From Leifsonia aquatica H1aii (lineage in GTDB: Bacteria; Actinomycetota; Actinomycetes; Actinomycetales; Microbacteriaceae): a stretch of 64,000 nt of DNA. Location of the stretch: assembly GCF_000633535.1 (NCBI RefSeq), contig NZ_AYMR01000001.1, positions 62,001-126,000 on the forward strand. Reading direction: 5' to 3'. Below are positions 8,628-16,776 of this stretch, piece after piece. Position numbers and translations under genes: made by a program. Position 1 is the first letter of the stretch, and every line of letters begins with the position of its first letter. The notes under the pieces were generated by a model. That model did no database searches. It had not been told where the DNA came from and saw nothing but the letters and a program-made list of their open reading frames with translations.

Positions 8628-9629
8628 ATGCAGGACAACGACGACGCGCGGGCGCGGATGGAGATCGCCTCGCTCACCGAACCCGGGCACCCCGTCACTG
8701 GGCAACTGCTCCGGATCATCGGCCCGTCCGAGACGCTCGCACTGCTCCGAAACCCCCGCATCCCGTTACCTGCACAGGTCGATCCGGTGCTGGGAACGCA
8801 GTGGCGAAAGGCGACCGCGGCTCGGCTGATCGATGGGCTCGGCGACCAGGTAGCCCGCCTCACCGACCGGCACGAGCTCCGCGTCCTCACGCCCGGCCGA
8901 GCGGGGTGGCCCGCATCGTTCGCGGATCTCGGCGACCGCGCCCCGGTGATGCTGTGGGCAAAGGGGAACCCCGAGCTGCTCACCTCCTCACTGTCGTCAC
9001 GGGCGACGTTCACCGGGGCACGAGCTTCCTCCTCGTATGGGGAACACGTCACGCGGGAGCTCGTCGCAGATCTCTTGCGGGAGCCGAGAATCGTTGTCGC
9101 AGGCGGCGCATACGGCATCGATGCCACCGCGCACCGTGCCGCCCTCGCGATCCGCCCCGCATCCACAATCGCCGTCCTCGCCGGCAGCCTGGACCGCCCC
9201 TACCCATCCGGGCACGCGGAACTGTTCGGAGACATCATCAGTGCCGGCGGCGTCCAGATCAGCGAGACGCCACCGGAAACGGCGCCGACCAAGTGGCGCT
9301 TCATCGCCCGCGCCCGCCTCCTCGCAGCCCTCGGCGGCGCGAGCATCATCCCCGAGGCCGGATACCGGTCCGGGTCGCTGCTCGTCGCCGCCCGGGCGAT
9401 CGAGCTCGGACGCCCCGTCGGCACTATCCCTGGTCCCATAACCTCCGCCGCATCATCCGGCTGCCACCGGCTGCTGCGAGAAGGCCTCGCCGATGTCATC
9501 ACCCACGCCCGCGACATCGCCGGACTCCTCGACCCCGCCCCGCCGTCATTCCTCAGCACCGCCATCCAGGAAGTCGCCCGCCGTGCGGCACCGGATACCG
9601 GCAAGACCGCTCACCGCGCCGCCCTCTGA
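8628..9629 (+). CDS. dprA: DprA/Smf-family DNA-processing protein
   Basis: A 333-residue protein of the DprA/Smf family, which binds single-stranded DNA and loads RecA during natural transformation. The Rossmann-like core is clear: GARASSSYGEHVTREL (about 127-142), the VVAGGAYGIDATAHRAAL segment (about 153-171), AVLAGSLDRPYPSGH (about 180-194), and the EAGYRSGSLLVAARA segment near 245. The start has GGAGGG about nine bases upstream. It lies inside the conjugative element rather than in the usual chromosomal topA-dprA setting, so it is probably an element-encoded single-strand handling protein that helps incoming DNA survive or establish. It sits between the surface-protein gene and the coupling-protein gene. 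Confidence 0.85.
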   Translation: MQDNDDARARMEIASLTEPGHPVTGQLLRIIGPSETLALLRNPRIPLPAQVDPVLGTQWRKATAARLIDGLGDQVARLTDRHELRVLTPGRAGWPASFADLGDRAPVMLWAKGNPELLTSSLSSRATFTGARASSSYGEHVTRELVADLLREPRIVVAGGAYGIDATAHRAALAIRPASTIAVLAGSLDRPYPSGHAELFGDIISAGGVQISETPPETAPTKWRFIARARLLAALGGASIIPEAGYRSGSLLVAARAIELGRPVGTIPGPITSAASSGCHRLLREGLADVITHARDIAGLLDPAPPSFLSTAIQEVARRAAPDTGKTAHRAAL

Positions 9630-9696
9630 ACCACCCCTGCCACCTCGCCCGTGACCGTGCGGCGGGAGACCCACCGTGAGCTCGAAGGAGAACCGT

Positions 9697-10260
9697 ATGT
9701 CCAAGCGCGCCCGCGCGGAAACCACTGCCCCCATGGTGGTGATGGTACGAGTGGTCGTCCAGGACGACGGAACCTTGCACGTCACCGTCGATGGCGCCCC
9801 GTATCTTCCGGCGGAGTTCGCACCACCGTGGCAGCGCGCTTCCTTCCCACACATCGTCGACGCGATCAGCGATGGGCGGCCCGGGCAGATACTCCGCATC
9901 GACGTGGTCGAAACCGACGGCAGGGTCATCACCGACTACCGCGTCCCGCCCAGACCGCGCCGCACTGCACCCGCCCCAGCGCCAACTCCCGTGCCGGCGA
10001 TGCAACACGTCAATCAGACCGTCGAGATATCCCACCCCCAGCCTGAGCCGGTGCGGCCGAGACTGGCGGAGTTCGCCGGTTCCGGATTCGTTCCTGGTGA
10101 GGACGTGGCCGTGGCGATCGTGATCGCACACACCGAGACCAGTCCGGACGGGATCTCCCGCGCGCTGATCGATGCCCGCTACCTCGATCACGCGCCGACA
10201 CGAGAAGTGATCCTGCTCGGCCGGATCTCCGGCACCATCTGCATCGGTCAACCGCGATGA
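9697..10260 (+). CDS. Hypothetical ICE protein upstream of the coupling protein
   Basis: A 187-residue protein with two small globular parts joined by a Pro-rich linker (residues 85-115). The first half resembles a short beta-rich domain (VVMVRVVVQDDGTLHVTVDG); the second contains GEDVAVAIVIAHTETSPDG. No membrane segment, signal or known catalytic motif is visible. ATG at 9697 is preferred over the upstream GTG at 9676 because AAGGAG lies six bases before it. Its stop overlaps the start of the VirD4/TraG-like gene (ATGA), so the two are co-translated. Confidence 0.65.
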   Translation: MSKRARAETTAPMVVMVRVVVQDDGTLHVTVDGAPYLPAEFAPPWQRASFPHIVDAISDGRPGQILRIDVVETDGRVITDYRVPPRPRRTAPAPAPTPVPAMQHVNQTVEISHPQPEPVRPRLAEFAGSGFVPGEDVAVAIVIAHTETSPDGISRALIDARYLDHAPTREVILLGRISGTICIGQPR

Positions 10261-12062
10261 GCAGTCCGATCCGTCCGACCGGGACGCTTGGCGACGAACT
10301 CACCAACGCCGCCCTCGTGCTCCTCGCCTGCCTTGGCGTGATCGCCGTGCTCCTCCGTGCCGCGGGAAGCATCGCCGCGCTGGTCACCGGTATTCCACAA
10401 CCGACAGCCGGGCTCGGCGCCGGCGCCGGAGTGTTATTGCGGCCGGGCGATCCCGCTGGTGCGCTCAACGCTCCCGGCCTCAACCCAGTCGTGTACTGGC
10501 TGATCGCCGGGATGATGATCCTCGGCGCCGCGGCCGCTGCCTGGCGGGTCTGGATCCTGCTCCCCTATCACTCGCGGCGGCAGGCGATGGACCCATACCG
10601 GATCGCCGGGATCGCGACCCGCACCGAAGTCGCACATGCCGGCTCGGCGCGGGCACTCCTCGCCCGGGCAGGAAACCTGCGCCCCTCCCTCAACCATCCG
10701 GAGCCGGCAGATGTCGGCTATCGCATCGGGATCTCTCGCGGGGTTGAGGTATGGGCGTCGGTCGAGGACTCGATCCTGCTGATCGGGCCGCCTCGCTCAG
10801 GGAAAGGCGTCCACATTGTCATCAACACGATCCTCAACGCCCCCGGTGCGGTCATCACCACCAGCACCCGACCCGACAATGTCACCGCGACGATCCGTGC
10901 CCGTCAAAAGGTCGGGCCGGTCGCGGTGTTCGACCCGCAGCACCTCGCCGACGGCATCCCGGCAGGGCTACGCTGGTCGCCCGTCCGCGGCTGCGCGGAC
11001 CCGCTGACCGCGATGATCCGCGCGTCCGGACTCGCGTCCGCGACCGGGCTCGGGAAAGGCGGCGTCGAAGGCGGCGACTTCTGGGAAGCGAAAACCCGAG
11101 TTGCCCTCCAATGCCTCCTCCACGCCGCCGCCCTCGACCATCGACAGCCAGCCGACCTGTTACGCTGGACGCTCGACCCCGCTGCCGCGGGAGACGCCGT
11201 ATCGATCCTCACCGCGCACCCGATGGCGGCCGGAGGATGGGCCGAAGCGCTCCAGGCGATGATCGACGCCGACCCGCGTACCCGGGACTCGATCTGGCAA
11301 GGCGTCTCCCTCGCCCTCGCCGCTCTCGCAGACCCGCGAGTCCTCGACGCCGTGACACCCACCCCGGGCGAGGTGTTCGACCCGCAGAGGTTTCTGGAGC
11401 AGCGCGGCACGCTGTACCTCCTCGCGACCGCTGCGGGGGCGAACAACAGTGCGCCCCTGGTGGCGGCGCTCATCGAAGACGTCGTCGAGGCTGCGCGCCG
11501 GCTCGCAGCGCGCAGTCCAGGCGCTCGGCTCGACCCGCCGTTGCTGCTCGCGCTCGACGAGGTCGCGAACCTGTCCCCACTGCCGTCGTTGCCGACGCTC
11601 ATGGCTGAAGGCGGCGGCACCGGGATCACGACCATGCCCGTCCTACAATCTCTCGCCCAAGCCCGCGAACAATGGTCCGAGAATGCGGCGCATGCGATCT
11701 GGGACGCCGCGATCGTGAAGATCATCCTCGGCGGCGCCTCCAACAGCCGCGACCTCCAAGACCTCTCCACCCTCATCGGTGAACGAGACGAGATCACCGA
11801 CTCCACGACCGTCGGCGACCATGGCTCACGCTCCGTGCAGCGCTCCATCCGCCGAGTGCCGATCATGCCGCCCGACACGATCCGCCGACTCGCTTTCGGC
11901 ACCGGCCTCGTGCTGCTCCGTGCAGCGCCCCCGATCGTGACGCGGCTTCGCCGCTGGACCGAGCGGCTAGACAGCGCACAACTCGTCGCGGACCGCGCCG
12001 AGGTCGAATCGCAGCTGCACTACCACCTCCCCACAGGTGACAGCGGCGCACCTACGGAGTAA
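10257..12062 (+). CDS. VirD4/TraG-type conjugative coupling protein
   Basis: A 601-residue membrane ATPase that would bring the relaxase-DNA complex to the mating channel. Two N-terminal hydrophobic segments (about residues 18-45 and 78-103) precede a P-loop domain with Walker A GPPRSGKG (177-184) and Walker B LLLALDEVANLSPLP (428-442). The following MAEGGGTGI and VLQSLAQAREQW phrases (449-473) are typical of TraG/TraD/VirD4 family members. It overlaps the previous gene by four bases and is followed by an SSB-like gene, consistent with a DNA-transfer module. The relaxase it should serve is outside the window. Confidence 0.9.
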   Translation: MSSPIRPTGTLGDELTNAALVLLACLGVIAVLLRAAGSIAALVTGIPQPTAGLGAGAGVLLRPGDPAGALNAPGLNPVVYWLIAGMMILGAAAAAWRVWILLPYHSRRQAMDPYRIAGIATRTEVAHAGSARALLARAGNLRPSLNHPEPADVGYRIGISRGVEVWASVEDSILLIGPPRSGKGVHIVINTILNAPGAVITTSTRPDNVTATIRARQKVGPVAVFDPQHLADGIPAGLRWSPVRGCADPLTAMIRASGLASATGLGKGGVEGGDFWEAKTRVALQCLLHAAALDHRQPADLLRWTLDPAAAGDAVSILTAHPMAAGGWAEALQAMIDADPRTRDSIWQGVSLALAALADPRVLDAVTPTPGEVFDPQRFLEQRGTLYLLATAAGANNSAPLVAALIEDVVEAARRLAARSPGARLDPPLLLALDEVANLSPLPSLPTLMAEGGGTGITTMPVLQSLAQAREQWSENAAHAIWDAAIVKIILGGASNSRDLQDLSTLIGERDEITDSTTVGDHGSRSVQRSIRRVPIMPPDTIRRLAFGTGLVLLRAAPPIVTRLRRWTERLDSAQLVADRAEVESQLHYHLPTGDSGAPTE

Positions 12063-12098
12063 GGCCGCGACCGGCGCGGTGCAGGCAGGAGAAATGCG

Positions 12099-12548
12099 AT
12101 GGATATGCGATCCAAGACCTCAGTGGCCGGGTATCTCGCCCGCACCCCGCAGCTGAAGAGGCTGCAGAACTGGCTACTGCTATTCATAACCCAACTCGGG
12201 CAGAAGCAATTTCAGCGTCAGGACGATGGCACGTTCACACTCACGGGCACCGCCTACGTCGGACTTACCGTCGTGGGCGCCCGAGCCGAGACCACCTTCG
12301 AGCTGTTCACCGAGGGCGACGATGTGATCGCGATCGGCGAGTTCCACTCTCGGACGTTCGAGCGTCGTGGAGAGAGCGTCGAACAGCTTCAGTTCCGCGC
12401 CGACAAGCTTCTCTTCGACACCTCGCATCCGCGCTACACGGTCACGCGGAGCCCTCGCCCCGTCGACGCTGCACCATCGCTGCCCGCATCGTCCCCGTCG
12501 GCGGCGGTCGAGGTCCGTGCCCCGACTGCGATGGCGCTGGGACGGTGA
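12099..12548 (+). CDS. SSB-like single-stranded DNA-binding protein
   Basis: A 149-residue protein whose first 115 residues follow the OB-fold pattern of bacterial SSB: VAGYLARTPQLKRL near the start, a central FTLTGTAYVGLTVVG, then DDVIAIGEFHSRTFERRGE and LQFRADKLLFD. The remaining tail is Pro/Ala-rich and lacks the acidic DDDIPF-type tip that recruits partner proteins. This fits an ICE-encoded SSB variant that protects transferred single strands. AGGAG lies seven bases before ATG. Sequence similarity is weak, so the assignment rests on fold pattern and position beside the coupling protein. Confidence 0.6.
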   Translation: MDMRSKTSVAGYLARTPQLKRLQNWLLLFITQLGQKQFQRQDDGTFTLTGTAYVGLTVVGARAETTFELFTEGDDVIAIGEFHSRTFERRGESVEQLQFRADKLLFDTSHPRYTVTRSPRPVDAAPSLPASSPSAAVEVRAPTAMALGR

Positions 12549-12553
12549 CCCGC

Positions 12554-13159
12554 ATGAGCGACACCGCGCCGCCTCCGGTGCCCAGCGATAAGCCCGAGGC
12601 CGAGTTCGAGCCCGAGATCGAAGAAGACGACCTGTACGACCAGCTCATGGCCGGCACCGCGCTCCCGGAGCCGCCGCGCCCGATCAACTGGAATCTCCTC
12701 TCCTCGGGCGACGCCGAGGCGGAATGGCTGGCGCTGAACCAATGGGTTGACTGGCTCCGCCGCACCTACGGCCTACCGGCGTCGGTCGTGCCGCCGTTCT
12801 GGCATCGGCACCCAGAGCTGGTGTGGGAGCTCTCGGCTCTGCATCTGCACTGGATCGCGAGCTACGACCCCGACCAATCAGCATCCGGGCCGATCGCCTG
12901 GCACACCGACTTCGCGGCCGCCCGCGATCGACTCCGCGAATGGGTCGCAACCTGCGGCACCCGGATCGACCGCGACCGTCCGACACGCCAGACCATTTGG
13001 CCGGGGGAAGACCCGCAGGGGCCGATCGAGGACGAGACGATCTCGGATCGCGCGGAGGACTTCATCAGCTTCGTGGCCGCGGATGTACAGGCGCGTCAGG
13101 AGATCGAGGACGAATTCCTCCACGCACGATGGTCAGCCGATCATGTCCGTGACGACTGA
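12554..13159 (+). CDS. DUF4913 domain protein
   Basis: A 201-residue protein with the pattern of DUF4913: a WLALNQWVDWLRRTYGLP helix, VVPPFWHRHPELVWELSALH, a second aromatic helix, and WHTDFAAARDRLREWVATCG (together about residues 55-145). The family is common on actinobacterial plasmids and ICEs and has no established function. The N-terminus is acidic and Pro-rich. ATG at 12554 is preferred; an in-frame GTG at 12545 would overlap the preceding stop. The C-terminus overlaps the start of the excisionase-like gene by 17 bases. Confidence 0.75.
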   Translation: MSDTAPPPVPSDKPEAEFEPEIEEDDLYDQLMAGTALPEPPRPINWNLLSSGDAEAEWLALNQWVDWLRRTYGLPASVVPPFWHRHPELVWELSALHLHWIASYDPDQSASGPIAWHTDFAAARDRLREWVATCGTRIDRDRPTRQTIWPGEDPQGPIEDETISDRAEDFISFVAADVQARQEIEDEFLHARWSADHVRDD

Positions 13160-13343
13160 TGCCGTCGAACCACTCTGGAACTCGCGCGAAGCCGCCGAGT
13201 TCCTGAACGTCTCCCCGGCCACACTTTCCCGCTGGCGCAGCCAGCGGGAGGGGCCCCCATTCGTGCAGATCGGTGCGGTCGCCCGCTACAACCCGCCGAC
13301 GGTGCGCGCCTGGGTGCTTGAACGCGAGGCGGAGCATGGCTGA
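13143..13343 (+). CDS. xis: Excisionase-like helix-turn-helix protein
   Basis: A 66-residue protein with a MerR/excisionase-type helix-turn-helix: NSREAAEFLNVSPATLSRWR (residues 13-32) followed by a short wing with VQIGAVARYNPPTVRAWV. Small proteins of this type directly upstream of a tyrosine integrase act as recombination directionality factors that favour excision. It overlaps DUF4913 by 17 bases and integrase by eight bases, so all three are translated together and the Xis/Int ratio may be set by coupling. Confidence 0.75.
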   Translation: MSVTTDAVEPLWNSREAAEFLNVSPATLSRWRSQREGPPFVQIGAVARYNPPTVRAWVLEREAEHG

Positions 13344-14532
13344 CCCTCGCAAGCATCAAATGCCGCCGCTCGGCGTGAAGCTCACCGAGAGCACCGAGAG
13401 TCGCGGGAGTGGACTACTCGCCCGGGTGCGGTGGACCGATCCGCACACGAAGAAGCGCCCCAGCCGGTCCGAGTTCGTCACCACCCAGGAGGAGGCGGAG
13501 GCGTTCTTCGAGAAGATGCGCCAGTCCACCGAGACCGGCGCGGACATGCTCATCACGCTCAAGGAGTACGTCGATTCCATCGGCGACCGTTGGCAGCGCG
13601 GGCTCGATCCAACCTCCACCGTCGACGGCTACGACGCCGGCCTCCGGCTCCGCGTCCTGCCCGCGCTCGGGCACCTGAAGGTCAGCAGGATCAGCACCGG
13701 CCTCATCGACCGCACCATCGACCGGTGGGAGGCCGAGTACGGACCATCGACCGTGAAGAACAGCATCGCGCCCTTGGTGCGAGTTCTCGATGTCGCCGTG
13801 CGCGATGAAGTGATCCCGTCCAATCCCGCGAGAACCCGAGCGCGTCGCACCTATGGCAAGGACGACAAACGCCAGACAGGCGGATTCCGGGCCTTCGCGA
13901 TCCCGGACCTCGACACCCTGAACCAGCTTGCAGACGCGTGCGCGGAAGTGCATCAGAGCTATTCCGATCACGTCATGCTCTGCGCGTTGCTTTCCGCTCG
14001 CGGGTCAGAGGTCGCCGGCCTCCAAGTCGGAGACATCGACTGGAGCAACCGGATCGTGACGATCGCACGGCAGACCTACCCCGGCAAAGGAGGACTGGTC
14101 ACGAAGGAAACGAAAGGTCGCACCACCCGTTACGTGCCAATCCTCGACGCGCTCGAACCGATCCTCGTCCGCCTCACCGCCAGCAGGCTTCCCGAGGCCC
14201 CACTGCTCCGGGGCCCGCGGGGAGGAGTGCTCACGACCGCGACGGTGCGGGACGCGACCAAGTGGGATGAGCTCGTCACGGCTCTCGGGCTCGAGAACCT
14301 CAAACGGCACGGGCTCCGGCACACGGGCGCGACCTGGCTCGCCGATTCAGGTGTCCCGTTGCACGTCCTGCAACGCATCCTCGGGCATGCCTCGATCGAG
14401 GCGACCAAGGGATATCTACATCCGGACCATCGGCATCTGAGTGAGGCCGCGAGACTCGCGAACCAGTTCCTCGCTAGCCCGGCTCAGCAGCACAGGAAGG
14501 AGACTCCTCGACGACCCGCGCCACAGCTCTGA
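13336..14532 (+). CDS. int: Tyrosine site-specific integrase
   Basis: A 398-residue phage/ICE-type tyrosine recombinase. The N-terminal arm-binding part is followed by a SAM-like core-binding domain (about residues 70-170) and a catalytic domain with Arg222 (SARGSEVAGL), the HxxR box H325-R328 (RHGLRHT), His351 (ILGHAS) and the nucleophile Tyr360 (TKGYLHPD). All catalytic residues are present, so the enzyme should be active. It would insert the element at the neighbouring tRNA-Pro. ATG at 13336 is chosen because it gives a coupled overlap with the excisionase-like gene and full domain length. From 14533 to 14715 I see no gene. Confidence 0.95.
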   Translation: MADPRKHQMPPLGVKLTESTESRGSGLLARVRWTDPHTKKRPSRSEFVTTQEEAEAFFEKMRQSTETGADMLITLKEYVDSIGDRWQRGLDPTSTVDGYDAGLRLRVLPALGHLKVSRISTGLIDRTIDRWEAEYGPSTVKNSIAPLVRVLDVAVRDEVIPSNPARTRARRTYGKDDKRQTGGFRAFAIPDLDTLNQLADACAEVHQSYSDHVMLCALLSARGSEVAGLQVGDIDWSNRIVTIARQTYPGKGGLVTKETKGRTTRYVPILDALEPILVRLTASRLPEAPLLRGPRGGVLTTATVRDATKWDELVTALGLENLKRHGLRHTGATWLADSGVPLHVLQRILGHASIEATKGYLHPDHRHLSEAARLANQFLASPAQQHRKETPRRPAPQL

Positions 14533-14715
14533 CCCGTCGTGCTCACCCGGCTCCGCGAGGAGGCGGGGCATGGCACTGCCCGGAAATTGGTCCACTAGAT
14601 TTCCACTTTTTGGCCCACCAACTTCCTTCGCGCCGATGTCAACCCGCTGCCAGACGAGGGCCCTTGGACCCGACCCAGGCCCCGTGACGAGCTCAAGCGG
14701 AAGTCATCGAAAACG

Positions 14716-14757
14716 AAAAAAGCCCTGACGAGAAATCGATTCTCATCAGGGCTTTTC
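14716..14757 (-). terminator. Intrinsic terminator of tRNA-Pro
   Basis: Hairpin with arms AAAAGCCCTGA (14718-14728) and TCAGGGCTTTT (14746-14756), continued inward by GAGAA/TTCTC after one mismatch. On the minus strand the stem ends in a run of T, a standard rho-independent terminator directly downstream of the tRNA. Confidence 0.9.
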
Positions 14758-14759
14758 TG

Positions 14760-14833
14760 TCGGGATGACAGGATTTGAACCTGCGACCCCCTGACCCCCA
14801 GTCAGGTGCGCTACCAAGCTGCGCCACATCCCG
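14760..14833 (-). tRNA. tRNA-Pro (anticodon GGG)
   Basis: The 74-base minus-strand sequence folds as a complete cloverleaf: acceptor CGGGATG/CATCCCG with discriminator A, D arm GCGC/GCGC, anticodon stem CCTGA/TCAGG with loop CTGGGGG (anticodon GGG), five-base variable region and T arm with loop TTCAAAT. C1-G72 and A73 fit proline tRNA. CCA is not encoded. It marks the right end of the conjugative element. Confidence 0.95.
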
Positions 14834-14876
14834 TTGTTAAGTTGTTTCGGACTGAGCCAAGGGCTATCGAACTTAT

Positions 14877-14918
14877 CCCCCAGTCAAGTGCGCTACCAAG
14901 CTGCGCCACAGCCCGTTG
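14877..14918 (-). pseudogene. 5'-half copy of tRNA-Pro
   Basis: These 42 bases match 14795-14836 (the intact tRNA from its 5' end through the anticodon loop, plus three flanking bases) with only two differences. Beyond the anticodon loop the copy no longer resembles a tRNA, although a GTTCGAT T-loop-like word remains at about 14864-14870. The copy is nearer to the likely promoter than the intact gene. It is either the original chromosomal tRNA interrupted by insertion of the element or a leftover attachment site. Confidence 0.75.
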
Positions 14919-14961
14919 CTCCCCCACCCGGGCACAAGGCGCCGAGCGAGGCAACTCCACT

Positions 14962-14967
14962 ATCTTA
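14962..14967 (-). promoter_or_regulatory. Likely -10 box for tRNA-Pro
   Basis: TAAGAT on the minus strand lies about 47 bases upstream of the partial tRNA copy and about 130 bases upstream of the intact tRNA. No convincing -35 is seen. If used, transcription passes through the partial copy before reaching the intact tRNA. Confidence 0.45.
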
Positions 14968-14969
14968 GC

Positions 14970-15028
14970 GTGTCGGCGGGGGTGCGTCGTGCACCAACCC
15001 GAAGGAGCCTCGACGGCCCCGCCGACAC
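14970..15028 (-). terminator. Inverted repeat downstream of the GH18-like gene
   Basis: Perfect 12-base arms GTGTCGGCGGGG (14970-14981) and CCCCGCCGACAC (15017-15028) with a 35-base loop. It lies downstream of the GH18-like stop and between it and the tRNA region, so it may end that operon's transcript. There is no T tract. The remaining gap to 15165 shows no gene. Confidence 0.4.
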
Positions 15029-15165
15029 GGCGTCGGACGCGCGCTGGTGGCTTCCCGACGAAGCCGGCGCGTCATGACGCCTGGAACCTCCGCCCCGCAG
15101 CGGATGTGTCCAGTCTGGGTCGGCGACGGGATGCGAGCAGGGGGTCTGCATCCCGCCGCCGAGTC

Positions 15166-16776
15166 TCAACCGGCGGACGAACCGCCGATGATCTGATCGA
15201 TCTCGTCCTGGGTGAGCGGGGTCCAGGGGGACGAGTCGGGATCGGAGCTGGCGGCCTCGGGGCTGTCGCCCTGGGTCCACCACTTGGCCTCGAAGGGGAC
15301 GCCGTCGAAGAGGACGCGCTGGCCCTTGTCATACGCCGTGGTGCCCGCCCACTCGGGGTAGGTGCCGGCCGGGAGGGTCGGCTGCGGGATGGGCGTCTCA
15401 CCGGGGAGCACGGGGCCGACGAGCTCCCACGGGGTCTCCCACTGGTTCAGCACGGGGTTGTCGGGCACGTCACCCTTGGTCCACCACTTGGCGACGTACA
15501 CGTTGCGGTGCCAGACGACCTTGGTGCCCTTCAGGTACGAGCTGGTCTGGCTCCAGATGGCGTAGGGGGAGGTGGCGGGGTCGTCGGTGACGGCAGTGCT
15601 GGTGGGCTCGGCGGTCGTGACAGACGACTCCCCCAGAGAGATGTGGCCGTCGAAGCCCTTCGAGAGGATGCCGGCGAAGGTCTGCTTGCCCTGGTTCACA
15701 CCGGAGCAGGCGTCCGAGACGACCGAGGTGTCGACGTAGTTCGAGCCGCAGGTCTTGTCACGGTTGGCGGACCACATGGACATGCGGCCGAGGCCCTCCG
15801 AGACGGCCCAGGTGTTGAACGCGGTGGCGTCCTTGAGGGTGAACACCTCGTCCTCGGCGTCGTTCTGGCCGATCATCGGGGTGGCGCCGAGCTTCGCCCA
15901 CAGGCTCGGGTCGCTCTGGTGCAGATCGGCCCGGTCGTAGAGCACGCCGAGCTGGCGCTGGGTGGCGGTCACGGCGGCCTGGGCGTTCTGCGCCATCGAC
16001 TTCTTGGCGTCCTTCGACTGACCGAAGTCCATGGTCATGACGTTCACGCCGGCGATGTCGACCTTGGCCTTGAGCATGGCGGCGATGGCGTTCGTGCCGT
16101 CCGTGGTGAGACCGCTGGGGGCGACCGGGAGGGTCAGCCACACGGCGAGGCTCTTGCCGGCGGCGCGACGCTCCTTCTGCAGGTCGGCGATGGCGGACGC
16201 CCGGCGATCGGCGGCGGCGGCGTTCGTCAGGCCGTTGCCCTCGAGGTCCAGATCGATGGTGCCGACCTTGTAGCGGTCGACGACGGAGGCGTACGCGTTC
16301 TTCAGCGCGGACTCATCCGTGCAGTTCACGGCGAGCTCGTCGTTGTTCAGGCCGCCGAACGAGACGGCGACCGTGCCGCCCTGCTGCTGGAGGCGCGCGA
16401 TGCGGCGGTCCAGGTCGAGGGAGGAACGGGCCTGGTCGAGCGTGTAGGCGCCGCCCCACGAGGGGGTGCACGCCTGCTCCTTCGACGAGACGATGAACGA
16501 GAGCACGGCGTCCTTCGAATCCGTGGCGCCCATGTTCTCGAACGCGAACCGCGGCGTGGCGGTCACATCGACATAGGAGGCGAACCACGGCTTCGAGTCG
16601 ACGGCGGCGCGAGCGCTCCACCACTGGAAGCCGACGACGCCGCCGGTGACGAGCAGGGCGAGGACGAGCGTCGCACCGACGACCCGCCAGAAGCCGAGAC
16701 GGCGGCCGGAGGTCGACTCCGGAGCCTGGGCGCGGTCGATCGCGGCCGCGTCGGCGGCCTTCGTGTCGCGAGCCAT
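15166..16776 (-). CDS. Membrane-anchored GH18 chitinase-like protein with two chitin-binding-like modules
   Basis: A 536-residue protein with one N-terminal membrane anchor (about residues 30-52), so the rest should lie outside the cell. The middle is a GH18-type barrel; the catalytic motif appears as DLDLE at 175-179, keeping the acid/base Glu. Two C-terminal CBM5/12-like modules are visible, each with an AKWWT-GD phrase (about 430-440 and 500-510) and flanking Trp residues. Its start overlaps the stop of the membrane glycan synthase upstream (TGATG), so the two are co-translated. A synthase plus a secreted glycosidase of the GlcNAc-polymer class suggests processing or release of an extracellular polysaccharide. 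Confidence 0.8.
   Translation of the reverse strand: MARDTKAADAAAIDRAQAPESTSGRRLGFWRVVGATLVLALLVTGGVVGFQWWSARAAVDSKPWFASYVDVTATPRFAFENMGATDSKDAVLSFIVSSKEQACTPSWGGAYTLDQARSSLDLDRRIARLQQQGGTVAVSFGGLNNDELAVNCTDESALKNAYASVVDRYKVGTIDLDLEGNGLTNAAAADRRASAIADLQKERRAAGKSLAVWLTLPVAPSGLTTDGTNAIAAMLKAKVDIAGVNVMTMDFGQSKDAKKSMAQNAQAAVTATQRQLGVLYDRADLHQSDPSLWAKLGATPMIGQNDAEDEVFTLKDATAFNTWAVSEGLGRMSMWSANRDKTCGSNYVDTSVVSDACSGVNQGKQTFAGILSKGFDGHISLGESSVTTAEPTSTAVTDDPATSPYAIWSQTSSYLKGTKVVWHRNVYVAKWWTKGDVPDNPVLNQWETPWELVGPVLPGETPIPQPTLPAGTYPEWAGTTAYDKGQRVLFDGVPFEAKWWTQGDSPEAASSDPDSSPWTPLTQDEIDQIIGGSSAG

Larger units (their letters stand above)
1..14836. mobile_element. Right part of an integrative conjugative element (ICE) inserted at tRNA-Pro
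   Basis: A run of co-directional genes encodes conjugation proteins (VirB6-like, SCO6880 family, VirB4-like, VirD4/TraG-like), an SSB-like protein, a DprA homologue, a DUF4913 protein, an excisionase-like protein and a tyrosine integrase. Integrase is the last gene and its stop lies about 230 bases from the 3' end of an intact tRNA-Pro, the usual layout of tRNA-targeting ICEs. No relaxase, lytic transglycosylase or replication gene is visible, so the element continues left of the window. The exact right boundary is inferred from the tRNA and its partial copy. Confidence 0.85.

Noticed and set aside
1-14532. Relaxase or origin of transfer in the ICE
   Set aside because: No protein with a relaxase HUH or MOB motif and no convincing nick-site repeat was seen. 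They are probably left of the window.
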